NCBI GenBank assembly: GCA_021773115.1
Contig: JAJFKS010000032.1
Span: 179,317 to 243,316 of the forward strand
Length of the DNA: 64,000 bases
Origin: Woeseiaceae bacterium
GTDB taxonomy: Bacteria; Pseudomonadota; Gammaproteobacteria; Steroidobacterales; Woeseiaceae
Direction: 5' to 3'
The notes beneath the pieces were generated by a model. It ran no database searches and was not told the DNA's origin. It saw only the letters and a list, made by a program, of their open reading frames with translations. How positions within the stretch are numbered: the first letter of the stretch is position 1; each line of letters starts with the position of its first letter. Shown in pieces: positions 45,905-53,295 of the stretch. The translations under genes were made by a program, and so were the position numbers.

Positions 45905-46957
45905 CTATCTCATTAGTTCTTCTACGATGCTGTCGCATCCATCTAGGATAGGATCCACGCAGGGCAAATTGGTCTCTGCCTGTAGTTGGTGAAGATAATT
46001 TTTTCGCTGTGACTCAGAAAGGCCAGATGAATTGACACTGACACCAACGCAGCGGGTTTCCGGGTTGGTTCGCCGAGCAAGGTGGAGGTTCAGGCGAATA
46101 CACTCCGGGACGGTCGGCAACGAGTATTCAGGCCACCCCGCTACATGAGTGCGCGTCGCGTCGTGGCACATGACGATGGCGTCTGGCTGAGAACCGTGTA
46201 GCAGCCCGAGACTGACAGCCGCATAGCCGGGATGAAACAACGAGCCTTGTCCTTCGATGACATCCCAATGATCGGAATCATTGGTGGGTGAAACGAGCTC
46301 TGCTGCGCCGGAAACGAAATCGGAGACGGCGGAATCGATGGGAATGCCCGTGCCGGCGATCATGATGCCGGTCTGACCGGTTGCTCTGAACGTTGCATTG
46401 ATCGCCGCCTTGCACATGGCCTGCTCAAGCGCCAGCGCTGAATATTTCTTGCCGACAGCGCAGTCGGTACCCACCATTAAAATGCGCTTACCGCTGCGCT
46501 TTGCGCCCGACCCGACCGGTAAGCGCGGTGGCGGGGATCGGACGTCGATCAGGCAAGCTCCGGACTTACGCGCAGCAGCAACCAGCGAAGCGTGGTCGGT
46601 CATTTTGGCATGTAGGCCGCTGACGATATCAAGCCCGGCTTTAACGGCATCTTCTATGACCGCCAACCAACTTTCCGGAATATTGCCTCCAACTGGCGCA
46701 ACGCCAATGACCAGGCTGCCAATTCCGGCGGAGGCGGCATCTGCTATCGACAAGTCGGGCACACCGAGGTCGATAGCCTTGCTGTGGAGGCGGAGCTGGC
46801 CAGCAACAAGTTCTCTACGCCACTGCACAATGCCAAGCGCTGTTTTTGCATATACAGCATCGCATTCGTCGCCGACGAATAGCAGGTAGGGGGGGCGCAG
46901 TTTAACTGTCGTTAATGAAGGATTTGCCGATTTTACTGCGCATGTGTTCGTAAGCAC
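45905..46957 (-). CDS. DUF1611 protein, DgcN-like (D-glutamate N-acetyltransferase family)
   Basis: 350 residues from a GTG at 46957. The family start is recognisable as PPYLLFVGDECDAVYAKTALGIVQWRRE. Also present: P-loop-like MVGTDCAVGKKYSALAL, ATGQTGIMIAGTGIPIDSAVSDF, EGQGSLFHPGYAAVSLGLLHGS and PDAIVMCHDATR. DUF1611 includes DgcN, which N-acetylates D-glutamate before DgcA racemises it. The frame is open up to an ATG at 47101, but that start would put the probable operator and divergent promoter inside the gene, and those residues do not look like the family. Confidence 0.8.
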   Translation of the reverse strand: MLTNTCAVKSANPSLTTVKLRPPYLLFVGDECDAVYAKTALGIVQWRRELVAGQLRLHSKAIDLGVPDLSIADAASAGIGSLVIGVAPVGGNIPESWLAVIEDAVKAGLDIVSGLHAKMTDHASLVAAARKSGACLIDVRSPPPRLPVGSGAKRSGKRILMVGTDCAVGKKYSALALEQAMCKAAINATFRATGQTGIMIAGTGIPIDSAVSDFVSGAAELVSPTNDSDHWDVIEGQGSLFHPGYAAVSLGLLHGSQPDAIVMCHDATRTHVAGWPEYSLPTVPECIRLNLHLARRTNPETRCVGVSVNSSGLSESQRKNYLHQLQAETNLPCVDPILDGCDSIVEELMR

Positions 46958-47021
46958 TTCCGGACCTTTTGCTGCGACTTGTATTAATGGGGCCAAGGGC
47001 TGGCCAATGCCTCTTAGAGGT

Positions 47022-47077
47022 GTTTCGAATGTAACACAAAAGTTTCGATAACGAAACAAATGGAAACTTGCTACACT
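47022..47077. promoter_or_regulatory. Operator/promoter between DgcN-like and XRE-cupin genes
   Basis: Perfect inverted repeat GTTTCG-ATAA-CGAAAC at 47042-47057, a further GTTTCGAA half-site at 47022, and GGAAAC at 47062. TACACT (47072-47077) could be the regulator's -10. Multiple GTTTCG/CGAAAC sites in the shared gap suggest control of both directions by the adjacent XRE protein. Confidence 0.55.
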
Positions 47078-47105
47078 TGCGGCCTTGCAGAGGAGCGTCA
47101 ATCAC

Positions 47106-47705
47106 ATGGCGGTAATTAAAGATGCCCGGCGACTGTCGTCCCGCCTGAAGGCTTTACGTGTTGAAAATGGATGGACGCTTGATGAGGTTGCCGGAAAAAC
47201 TGGTATTTCGAAAGCGACGTTGTCGAAACTTGAAAATGGACGAACGAATCTGACGTTTGCGTCGGTACTCAAGCTGTCACAAGGTTTGAACATACCAATT
47301 TCAACACTCACTAATACTGTCGACGATAGTGTGGGTCGTCGCCGATCCATAACGCGTTCTAACGAAGGCGCGGTGTTTGAGGCTGACGATGCGCACTGGC
47401 AGTTATTGAGCAATGACCTTGCGGGTCAGGATCGGATGTACGTTCGGGCGACAATTCAAAGTCGTGCCTTTGACGAAGAGGCGCCGTGGCGCAAACACCC
47501 CGGGCAAGAATTTCTTTTTGTGTTGTCTGGGACTCTAACGTTGTACTCAGAGGCTTATCAGCCCTTAACGTTGAAACCGGGCGACAGTATCGCGTTCGAT
47601 TCCAGTATGGGTCACAAATACGTAGCCGCTGGGAGAGGTAAGGTTGAAGTGCTGATGGCAGTGCAGGGCGAAGGGTATACGGATGTTGATGAGGTGCCTT
47701 ACTAG
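47106..47705 (+). CDS. XRE-family regulator with C-terminal cupin domain
   Basis: 199 residues. HTH_3 domain (8-65: LKALRVENGWTLDEVAGKTG, ISKATLSKLENGRTNLTFAS), then a cupin_2 domain (about 110-190: PGQEFLFVLSGTLTLYSEAY, LKPGDSIAFDSSMGHKYVA). Such regulators (PuuR/SutR type) sense small metabolites through the cupin. AGAGGAG lies 10 bases before the ATG. Divergent from the DgcN-DgcA-transporter operon, it is the likely local regulator. Last gene before attachment site 3. Confidence 0.9.
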   Translation: MAVIKDARRLSSRLKALRVENGWTLDEVAGKTGISKATLSKLENGRTNLTFASVLKLSQGLNIPISTLTNTVDDSVGRRRSITRSNEGAVFEADDAHWQLLSNDLAGQDRMYVRATIQSRAFDEEAPWRKHPGQEFLFVLSGTLTLYSEAYQPLTLKPGDSIAFDSSMGHKYVAAGRGKVEVLMAVQGEGYTDVDEVPY

Positions 47706-47828
47706 GAGGGAAGTGATGATCGCAGCCTCGATTCTGTCTGAGGAATCGGGCATGACTAGGGTCGATGGTTCGGTAGTCGTATCAAAATTCTGTTTGCGGC
47801 CTACTTGCTCGGGTTAACCCCTGATATC

Positions 47829-48075
47829 GCGGACACATCTGAATAGCTTGGATCGGGGCGCTCGAATGGTCGGAAATTCGCGCATCGATTCGCACTTCAG
47901 GTCCAACCGGCCAGCAATTCAAACGCATAATTGGGTAGTTTCGAAGTCCGTGATTTGATTTCCGATATCGTCCAGAGAAAGCCGGAAAAAGTGGGGGCAA
48001 CGCCGGGGGCACCAACATCACTTGGCCAACTGAAATAGTCACAAAATCAGATAGTTACTTTGTGACTGCCGTAGT
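47829..48075. repeat. Left-type attachment arm, copy 2
   Basis: Gap-free counterpart of 25300-25546. GGGGGCAAC at 47993-48001 and GGGGGCACC at 48005-48013, period 12, again 63 bases before the core. The stretch 47706-48448 has no gene: it is left arm, core, terminator, right arm and the regulator's promoter. Confidence 0.8.
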
Positions 48076-48090
48076 ACCCTTCACCACCAA
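48076..48090 (+). repeat. Attachment core, site 3
   Basis: Exact ACCCTTCACCACCAA. The only site flanked by both arm types, so it has the layout of a complete attP. Confidence 0.9.
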
Positions 48091-48100
48091 ACGAAAAAAA

Positions 48101-48135
48101 GCCCTGTTAATCAAACGGTTAACGGGGTTTTTTTT
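48101..48135 (+). terminator. Attachment-site terminator, site 3
   Basis: CCCTGTTAA / TTAACGGGG stem with a T8 tail. Outer bases extend the symmetry: CACCACCAAA (48082-48091) pairs with TTTGGTGGTG (48133-48142), giving a roughly 60-base palindrome. Confidence 0.75.
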
Positions 48136-48365
48136 GGTGGTGGAGCACGGAATCGAATTGGATTCACTCAAACACCTGAACCCGTTGCTCGGCACTGCAT
48201 TGACTCGTCTGAGGACGTGCAGCCAGTAACGAGACAGTCCGTTGACGCTTCGCAGATGTAGCCACCGTGAAGACGACTTTCGGGCCGAATACATCGGGTA
48301 GCAATGAATTCTGGGGGCAACTTTGGGGGCATCTAAAGGCCACTTTTCTCAGGCGCCCCCAACGG
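48135..48365. repeat. Right-type attachment arm, copy 2
   Basis: Counterpart of 10172-10390. Contains GGGGGCAAC (48313-48321), GGGGGCATC (48325-48333, period 12) and the inverted GCCCCCAAC (48355-48363). Confidence 0.75.
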
Positions 48366-48408
48366 TTTTTTTTGTACGCGGTATGCCACGATACGGAGAT
48401 ACTGGTAT

Positions 48409-48442
48409 ACCTATAAAATAGGTTGATACATACTATTAAGTA
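48409..48442. promoter_or_regulatory. Probable autoregulatory operator of the winged-helix gene
   Basis: ACCTAT-AAA-ATAGGT, a perfect inverted repeat (48409-48423), then a diverged second copy ACTATTAAGTAGGT (48432-48445). It sits 26-58 bases before the first candidate start codon and overlaps any promoter there. Binding by the encoded winged-helix protein is inferred. Confidence 0.5.
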
Positions 48443-48448
48443 GGTAAA

Positions 48449-48826
48449 GTGCTGCGTTCTGATCCGATGGAAACCCAGATGGCAACACAAGCAACTTTAG
48501 AATCCCTTTTCGGCGGCCAGGCAGCCGCCAAAGTACTCCTCTTTATAGAGAATTATGGGGACGGGTATGCGAGCTGGATTGCAAAGACATTTGAGATGCC
48601 AGTCAGCGAAGTTCAAAAGCAAGTCAAAAAATTCGAGGAGGCGGGTGTGCTGGTTAGTCGAATGGTCGGTACCAGCCGTGTTTACACTTGGAATCCCCGC
48701 GACAAAGCCCTGGAAGGATTGCGGCAATTGCTTCAAAGCACATTGGATCTTGGAATTCCGGAGGAACGCCTGAAGAAGTACTTTCGACAACGTCGGCGGC
48801 CAAGGCGACGAGGAAAGCTACTCTAA
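48449..48826 (+). CDS. Small winged-helix DNA-binding protein
   Basis: Up to 125 residues; start could be GTG 48449, ATG 48467 or ATG 48479. The core is a winged helix: LESLFGGQAAAKVLLFIENY, YASWIAKTFEMPVSEVQKQV (recognition region) and EEAGVLVSRMVGTSRVYTWN (wing). An ArsR/MarR-like fold, followed by a basic C terminus (RQRRRPRRRGKLL). Located directly after the right attachment arm, so it may belong to the mobile module rather than to nitrate metabolism. No metal-binding Cys cluster. Function otherwise unknown. Confidence 0.75.
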   Translation: MLRSDPMETQMATQATLESLFGGQAAAKVLLFIENYGDGYASWIAKTFEMPVSEVQKQVKKFEEAGVLVSRMVGTSRVYTWNPRDKALEGLRQLLQSTLDLGIPEERLKKYFRQRRRPRRRGKLL

Positions 48827-49099
48827 AAGGCAAGCATCACTGCGAATTCAACGCTTGAAGATGTTGCTGCGATTGTTTCGAGTGCATAGGAATGCGCCGG
48901 CATCGCCGCGACATTGTCCGGCGGCGCGGCGGTGCCCATTTATTCAAATAATGAGTATCAATCAAAAGAGCTGGACTTCGTGACCGCAGCCTTAGTCGCC
49001 GACTTATCTCCGGTTCTGACCGAGTTCGGCTTTGTCCACACTGGCGTTCCCAGAATGTCGCAATATTCCCATCCGCTCGTCGACTGGATCGTGGAGTTT

Positions 49100-49570
49100 T
49101 TACATCGGGTGCAAGGTCGGGTAGAAGTCGGCAGCGATGAAGCCCATCAGTGATGACCCTGAAATGACGCCGTACATCACGGTGACACACGGCCGCTGAG
49201 TTACCTGGCTGACGTACATGTCACAGGCGAATGCGCCGTGGCAAGCAACATTTCCCAAAACTGACAGGCTGACCGTGTAAGGTCGTTGAGACAAGTCCTG
49301 TCCGTAGGCGCTGGTGTCTATCGACGACGAAGAAATATTGGAGCTGACCTGCCGGCCACTTTGATCAATCGCGTAGATCAGTTCGCAGCCCTCCAGGGAA
49401 GCGATATATTGACCAAGTAACTTGTCAAGCCTGTCCTGATCGAACCAGTAGGTGACTGACTGCTTCGCAATCACACGAAATCGCCCGTCGAAGCGGCGGC
49501 TCAGCGCTTCGTGTGTTCGTTCGGCGGGTTCCCGCATCGATTCTTGCCTGTCGGTTTCATTGGCTTGCAT
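49100..49570 (-). CDS. Soluble single Cache/PDC-like sensor protein
   Basis: 156 residues without signal peptide or membrane helix. LLGQYIASLEGCELIYAIDQ, SGRQVSSNIS, QRPYTVSLSVLG, and VTVMYGVISGSSLMGFIAAD resemble a PDC/Cache ligand-binding domain, which is normally the extracytoplasmic part of a receptor. Here no output domain is attached. A sigma-54 promoter and an NtrC-like site lie upstream, so it seems nitrogen-regulated like the nitrate genes. Possibly a cytoplasmic nitrate or nitrite sensor partner, unproven. Confidence 0.7.
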   Translation of the reverse strand: MQANETDRQESMREPAERTHEALSRRFDGRFRVIAKQSVTYWFDQDRLDKLLGQYIASLEGCELIYAIDQSGRQVSSNISSSSIDTSAYGQDLSQRPYTVSLSVLGNVACHGAFACDMYVSQVTQRPCVTVMYGVISGSSLMGFIAADFYPTLHPM

Positions 49571-49616
49571 GTGGTGGCGGTACGCTCCGTACTTGCAAAT
49601 ACTGTGTCGAGGATCA

Positions 49617-49633
49617 TGCAGGATTTATGCCAG
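49617..49633 (-). promoter_or_regulatory. Sigma-54 promoter of the Cache-like gene
   Basis: Minus strand CTGGCATAAATCCTGCA: GG and GC at -24/-12 with the required 10-base spacing, about 48 bases before the start codon. A second, weaker match (TCGACAC-N5-TTGCA, 49594-49610) lies just downstream. Confidence 0.55.
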
Positions 49634-49736
49634 ACTAAAATTGTTGCCGAATAGATCTAACCACATGTAATTATTAAAATCTCGCTGGACGATGTCACGA
49701 CCGGATGCGCGATCTGAGTGCAAGGCGAGCATTGCC

Positions 49737-49753
49737 TGCACAATAATTGTGCG
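49737..49753. promoter_or_regulatory. NtrC-like binding site
   Basis: TGCAC-AATAATT-GTGCG, matching TGCAC-N7-GTGCA at all but the last base and including the perfect palindrome GCACAATAATTGTGC. It lies about 130 bases upstream of the predicted transcription start of the Cache-like gene, a normal enhancer distance. Confidence 0.6.
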
Positions 49754-49805
49754 CGCTGTCGCGGCGACATTGTATACGTTTCTCACAATTCGCTTACGTT
49801 TCCGG

Positions 49806-51548
49806 TCACGTCGCTAGCAAAGCAATTAGCAACCCGGACAGCAGAATGGCCAGCCCTCGCCAGAATGCGACCGGGTTGGATTTGAGCAGGGGTTCGCGTC
49901 CGCGGATTTCAAATTCCAGGTTGGGCTGTGACAGGTCGAACAGGAACTCAGACAGCGAGCTGTAGCGCCTGCGTGGATCGTTGTGCAGCGCTTTTGCAAT
50001 CGCCGCATCGACCCAGCGCGGTACTTCAGGATTGTGATGGAATGTTGGCGTGTATTTTTTCCGGCGCCACGCGCTTGGGTTATCCGATTCACCGAAGGGT
50101 AGCTCCCCGGTCAATAGTTCGTAAACGATAACGCCCAGCGAATAAATGTCCGATTGCTTGCTGCCCGGTTCCCCCTGCAAGCATTCCGGGGCGGCGTAGC
50201 ACAGCGTTCCCTGCGCCAGGTTGCCGCGCATCTTGCGGTTGATTTCTGCAAGCCCCGCTATTTGCATGGAGCCGAAATCGATCAGCCGCAGCGTGCCATG
50301 CGTATCGATCAAAACGTTCTCGGGTTTGAGATCCTGGTGATACATTTCGCGGCGATGCAACGCGCGCAACCCGCTCGAGATCTGTCGCACAAAATCCCGC
50401 GTCTGGTTCAACGTTGCCCGGCCATTGTCAGCCATCCATGACGCCAGGCTCTGACCCTCCACGTACTCGGTGATGTTGTAAAGGAAGCGCCGGCGCCGAG
50501 GTTTAAGTACTTTCAGAAGATGCGCATTCTGTGCTCGCCGACCGACCCATTCTTCGTGCAGGAAGCCATCGAGGTATTCAGGCTGGTCCGCAAAATTCGC
50601 TGACGGCGTTTTCAGTACGACTTTTTCGCCACTTTCGGTGTCGAGGGCCAGAAAGACCTCGCTGCGATTGCTGAGATACAGTTCACGCAGGATTTCATAA
50701 CCGTCGATCGTCATTCCGGGAGCGAGGTCCGGGGGGAGTGGCAGCTCCGCGATGCGGTGCATGACGTCATATTCGTCAAGGACGGGCAGGTCCTGGACCT
50801 TCAGCAACTGGCACGACACGTTGTCCGCACTGCCATTTGCCAACGCTGTCTCGACGATCCGGTTGGCACACAGCTGCAGATTAGACTGATAGTCGTTGAC
50901 GATCCTCTGCAGTTCCGGGGCGGTCAGAAAGTCGTGCACACCGTCCGTCGTGAACAGGAAAATGTCGCTTGGCTCCACTGCCACTGTACGATAATCAATT
51001 TCGACATTGGGATCGGCGCCGATCGCGCGCGCCAGGAACTCGCGGTCCTTCGCGACCCAGACTCGGTGGTCCCGCGTCAGCAATTCGAGATCGCCGTCGC
51101 GCATGCGATAAATACGCGAATCGCCGACATGCACGATGTGCGCTGTTGTTGACTTCAATACCAGTCCGCTAAACGTCGTCACCATGCCGCGCGGCGTATC
51201 GTAAATGGACTGGCTCTGACCGTGCAGCCAGCGATTAAGACCGCCAAGGACTTTGCTGGCCGAGGTTCTGACCGTCCACGACTCCGGCGTACTCAGGTAG
51301 TCTGACAGGAAATTACGTACGCATATGATGGCGGCCTCGCGGCCGCCCTCACTCGCACTCATGCCGTCCGCGATGGCGGCGGCAATGCCCTTGTTCAGCA
51401 GCAGGTCACCGCTCGGGATGACGACGCCGCAGCTGTCGGCGTTGTCCGCCTTGTTGCCGGCTTCACTACGCCATGCGTAGTCGATCGCCAGAGTTTTGCC
51501 GGTTGCAGTTATTTGCACTGAATATTCAATTGCTTGTGTCGCCACCAT
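49806..51548 (-). CDS. Fused PP2C phosphatase - Ser/Thr protein kinase
   Basis: 580 residues: an N-terminal PP2C domain (about 1-245: DGMSASEGGREAA, VHVGDSRIYRMRDGDLELLT, FLFTTDGVHDFL, GSADNVSCQLL), then a Hanks-type kinase (about 265-545: EVFLALDTESGEKVVLKTP with catalytic Lys, YHQDLKPENVLID, LIDFGSMQI, SDIYSLGVIVYELLTGELPF). One C-terminal membrane helix follows (WRGLAILLSGLLIALLA). In the second kinase motif Arg of HRD is Gln (HQD) and DFG is followed by Ser. Genes of this kind commonly sit beside nitrate transporters in assimilation clusters; the target is unknown. It follows the transporter gene by 10 bases. Confidence 0.9.
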   Translation of the reverse strand: MVATQAIEYSVQITATGKTLAIDYAWRSEAGNKADNADSCGVVIPSGDLLLNKGIAAAIADGMSASEGGREAAIICVRNFLSDYLSTPESWTVRTSASKVLGGLNRWLHGQSQSIYDTPRGMVTTFSGLVLKSTTAHIVHVGDSRIYRMRDGDLELLTRDHRVWVAKDREFLARAIGADPNVEIDYRTVAVEPSDIFLFTTDGVHDFLTAPELQRIVNDYQSNLQLCANRIVETALANGSADNVSCQLLKVQDLPVLDEYDVMHRIAELPLPPDLAPGMTIDGYEILRELYLSNRSEVFLALDTESGEKVVLKTPSANFADQPEYLDGFLHEEWVGRRAQNAHLLKVLKPRRRRFLYNITEYVEGQSLASWMADNGRATLNQTRDFVRQISSGLRALHRREMYHQDLKPENVLIDTHGTLRLIDFGSMQIAGLAEINRKMRGNLAQGTLCYAAPECLQGEPGSKQSDIYSLGVIVYELLTGELPFGESDNPSAWRRKKYTPTFHHNPEVPRWVDAAIAKALHNDPRRRYSSLSEFLFDLSQPNLEFEIRGREPLLKSNPVAFWRGLAILLSGLLIALLAT

Positions 51549-51558
51549 GTTAAGGGTT

Positions 51559-53058
51559 TCAACTCACATCGATCATTTGCACCGTCCCGTCCGGCAAGAC
51601 CTCGGCCGTCTGGCCTTCGGGTTCTTCGAGGAATTGTACGGCGACCAGTGCCAATAACGCAGCGCCGACGATGACGAGCAGGAAGATCCGAGGCGTCACG
51701 AACGAGAACACGGTCAGGAACAGCACTGCGCCAACATTGCCATAAGCGCCCGCCATGCCGGCGATCTGCCCGGTCATGCGGCGCTTCACGAGCGGTACAA
51801 TCGCGAACACCGCGCCTTCGCCCGCTTGCACGAAGAACGAACACAACATTGTGACGCTGACGGCCAGCGGTAGCGACCAGCTCGATTCGATATTGCTCAT
51901 CAAAAAGTAGCCGCTGGCGAGCCCGGCGATCAGGACGGTGAGTGACTTTTTGCGACCAAAGCGATCGCTGAAGAATCCGCCGCTCGGGCGGGCGATGAGA
52001 TTCATGAACGCGAATGCCGAAGCCAGCAGACCCGCATGCACCTGGGTCAGCGCGAAGGTATCCATGAAAAATAACGGCAGCATGGATACGACCGCCAGTT
52101 CCGAGCCGAAAGTCACCAGATACGCGAGGTCAAGGATTGCGACCTGTTTGAACTTGTACCGATGTATTTGCGGTACGTCTTCTTTAAATAAGTGCTTGTT
52201 GACGCGCCAGATCTGCGCGAGCTGGTATACAAACAGTGCAAGCAGCCCCGCGACGATCAGGTAGGCAAGTGCCGCGCTCAGCATGCCCAGCCGGGCCGGT
52301 CCGAGGTTCCACGTCAGAATACCCAGCGCCAGGTACATCGGCAGATTCATCATCATGTAAAAAAAGATGTCGCCCTTGCTGGTGACTTCCATCGCGCCCG
52401 TTTTCTTGGGTTTGAAGTAGGTCGAACCTTTCGGCGTGTTCCGCGCCATACGGTAAAATACGACGGAGTAGACTAGCGCGAGAAAACCCGTCGACGCTAC
52501 GGCCCATCGCCAGCCGTTCTCACCGCCTACCCAAAGTGCCACGGACGGAAGCGTTATCGCAGCAGCGGCTGAGCCGAAGTTGCCCCAGCCGCCGTAGATG
52601 CCCTCGGCAATGCCAACCTGGCGAGCCGGGAACCACTCGCCGATCAACCGGATGCCGACGACGAAGCCGGCGCCGACGAAACCGAGCAGGAAACGAGTGA
52701 TCGCCAGCGTCGCGAACGAATTGGCCATCGCAAATGCGAAACACAACAGGCTAGAGATGAACAGCAACAGCGAGTACATGATGCGCGGCCCGTAGCGATC
52801 GACCAGCATGCCCACCACGACACGGGCCGGAATGGCAAGGGCGACGTTCAGTGTCAGGAGGGCCTTGACCTCAGCAGAACTGAGTCCGAGTGACGTCGAG
52901 ATCGACGCGAGCAGCGGGGCGTGGTTGAACCAAACCAGGAAGCTAAGGAAAAACGCGAACCAGGTGAGGTGCAAGGTACGTGTCTTGCCGGTGAACGACA
53001 GTAGTCTGAGTTTGGATTCGAACAATTCGGGAATTCTCGGGAAATTGGCGTTACCCAT
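51559..53058 (-). CDS. MFS nitrate/nitrite transporter, NarK/NasA type
   Basis: About 499 residues, twelve membrane segments with an extended central loop. Family signals: [59 protein letters not shown], and the nitrate signature [15 protein letters not shown], with a second glycine-rich signature [16 protein letters not shown] in the C-terminal half. Imports nitrate for the divergent reductase genes. The start is uncertain: ATG 53058 lies about 3 bases before the transcription start expected from the sigma-54 promoter, so a leaderless message or a downstream start (for example TTG 53025) is possible. Confidence 0.9.
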   Translation of the reverse strand: MGNANFPRIPELFESKLRLLSFTGKTRTLHLTWFAFFLSFLVWFNHAPLLASISTSLGLSSAEVKALLTLNVALAIPARVVVGMLVDRYGPRIMYSLLLFISSLLCFAFAMANSFATLAITRFLLGFVGAGFVVGIRLIGEWFPARQVGIAEGIYGGWGNFGSAAAAITLPSVALWVGGENGWRWAVASTGFLALVYSVVFYRMARNTPKGSTYFKPKKTGAMEVTSKGDIFFYMMMNLPMYLALGILTWNLGPARLGMLSAALAYLIVAGLLALFVYQLAQIWRVNKHLFKEDVPQIHRYKFKQVAILDLAYLVTFGSELAVVSMLPLFFMDTFALTQVHAGLLASAFAFMNLIARPSGGFFSDRFGRKKSLTVLIAGLASGYFLMSNIESSWSLPLAVSVTMLCSFFVQAGEGAVFAIVPLVKRRMTGQIAGMAGAYGNVGAVLFLTVFSFVTPRIFLLVIVGAALLALVAVQFLEEPEGQTAEVLPDGTVQMIDVS

Positions 53059-53065
53059 TGGTGTT

Positions 53066-53082
53066 TGCAAACACTGTGCCAA
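53066..53082 (-). promoter_or_regulatory. Sigma-54 promoter of the nitrate transporter gene
   Basis: Minus strand TTGGCAC-AGTGT-TTGCA, a consensus match at every conserved base. Expected transcription start near 53055. Confidence 0.8.
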
Positions 53083-53133
53083 TCCAACAAGCGGCGGAAT
53101 TCGGGGGATCGCGACAAGCCACGTGAGCCGAAA

Positions 53134-53150
53134 TGCGCTGCCATGGTGCG
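53134..53150. promoter_or_regulatory. NtrC-like site in the nitrate divergent promoter
   Basis: TGCGC-TGCCATG-GTGCG, close to TGCAC-N7-GTGCA, located between the two sigma-54 promoters, about 120 bases from the nirB start of transcription and 80 from the transporter's. A GGTGCA half-site follows at 53176. Could serve both directions. Confidence 0.5.
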
Positions 53151-53244
53151 GGTCACGTCGACTTAATGTCTAATTCGGTGCAAAGCCCAGGTATAGCAGG
53201 CGCAAAATCCTCGTGATTACCCGGTCCAGGCCAAGCGGGTGCCT

Positions 53245-53261
53245 TTGGCACGCTTCTTGCT
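53245..53261 (+). promoter_or_regulatory. Sigma-54 promoter of nirB
   Basis: TTGGCAC-GCTTC-TTGCT, full -24/-12 consensus. Transcription should start near 53272, leaving a leader of about 24 bases before the nirB ATG, too short for a NasR/NasT-type antitermination hairpin pair. Confidence 0.8.
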
Positions 53262-53295
53262 GTTCAACGAAGTAAGCCAATTTTCCGGGAAGCCC

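Larger units (their letters stand above)
25562..48090. mobile_element. Genomic island 2 (D-amino-acid and peptide cargo)
   Basis: 22.5-kb segment between cores 2 and 3. A left-type arm is present at its right end (47829-48075), but no right-type arm lies inside its left end: the kinase gene runs straight into the attachment hairpin. Cargo is almost wholly peptidases, D-amino-acid enzymes and a signalling TonB receptor. No integrase gene. It could be a decayed island or one end of a composite. Confidence 0.7.

Noticed and set aside
47782..48042. 86-codon minus-strand frame partly matched at 25373-25561
   Set aside because: The similar peptides come from the repeated non-coding left arm. The two frames differ in length and ends, and no integrase-like residues (R-H-R-Y) are seen.
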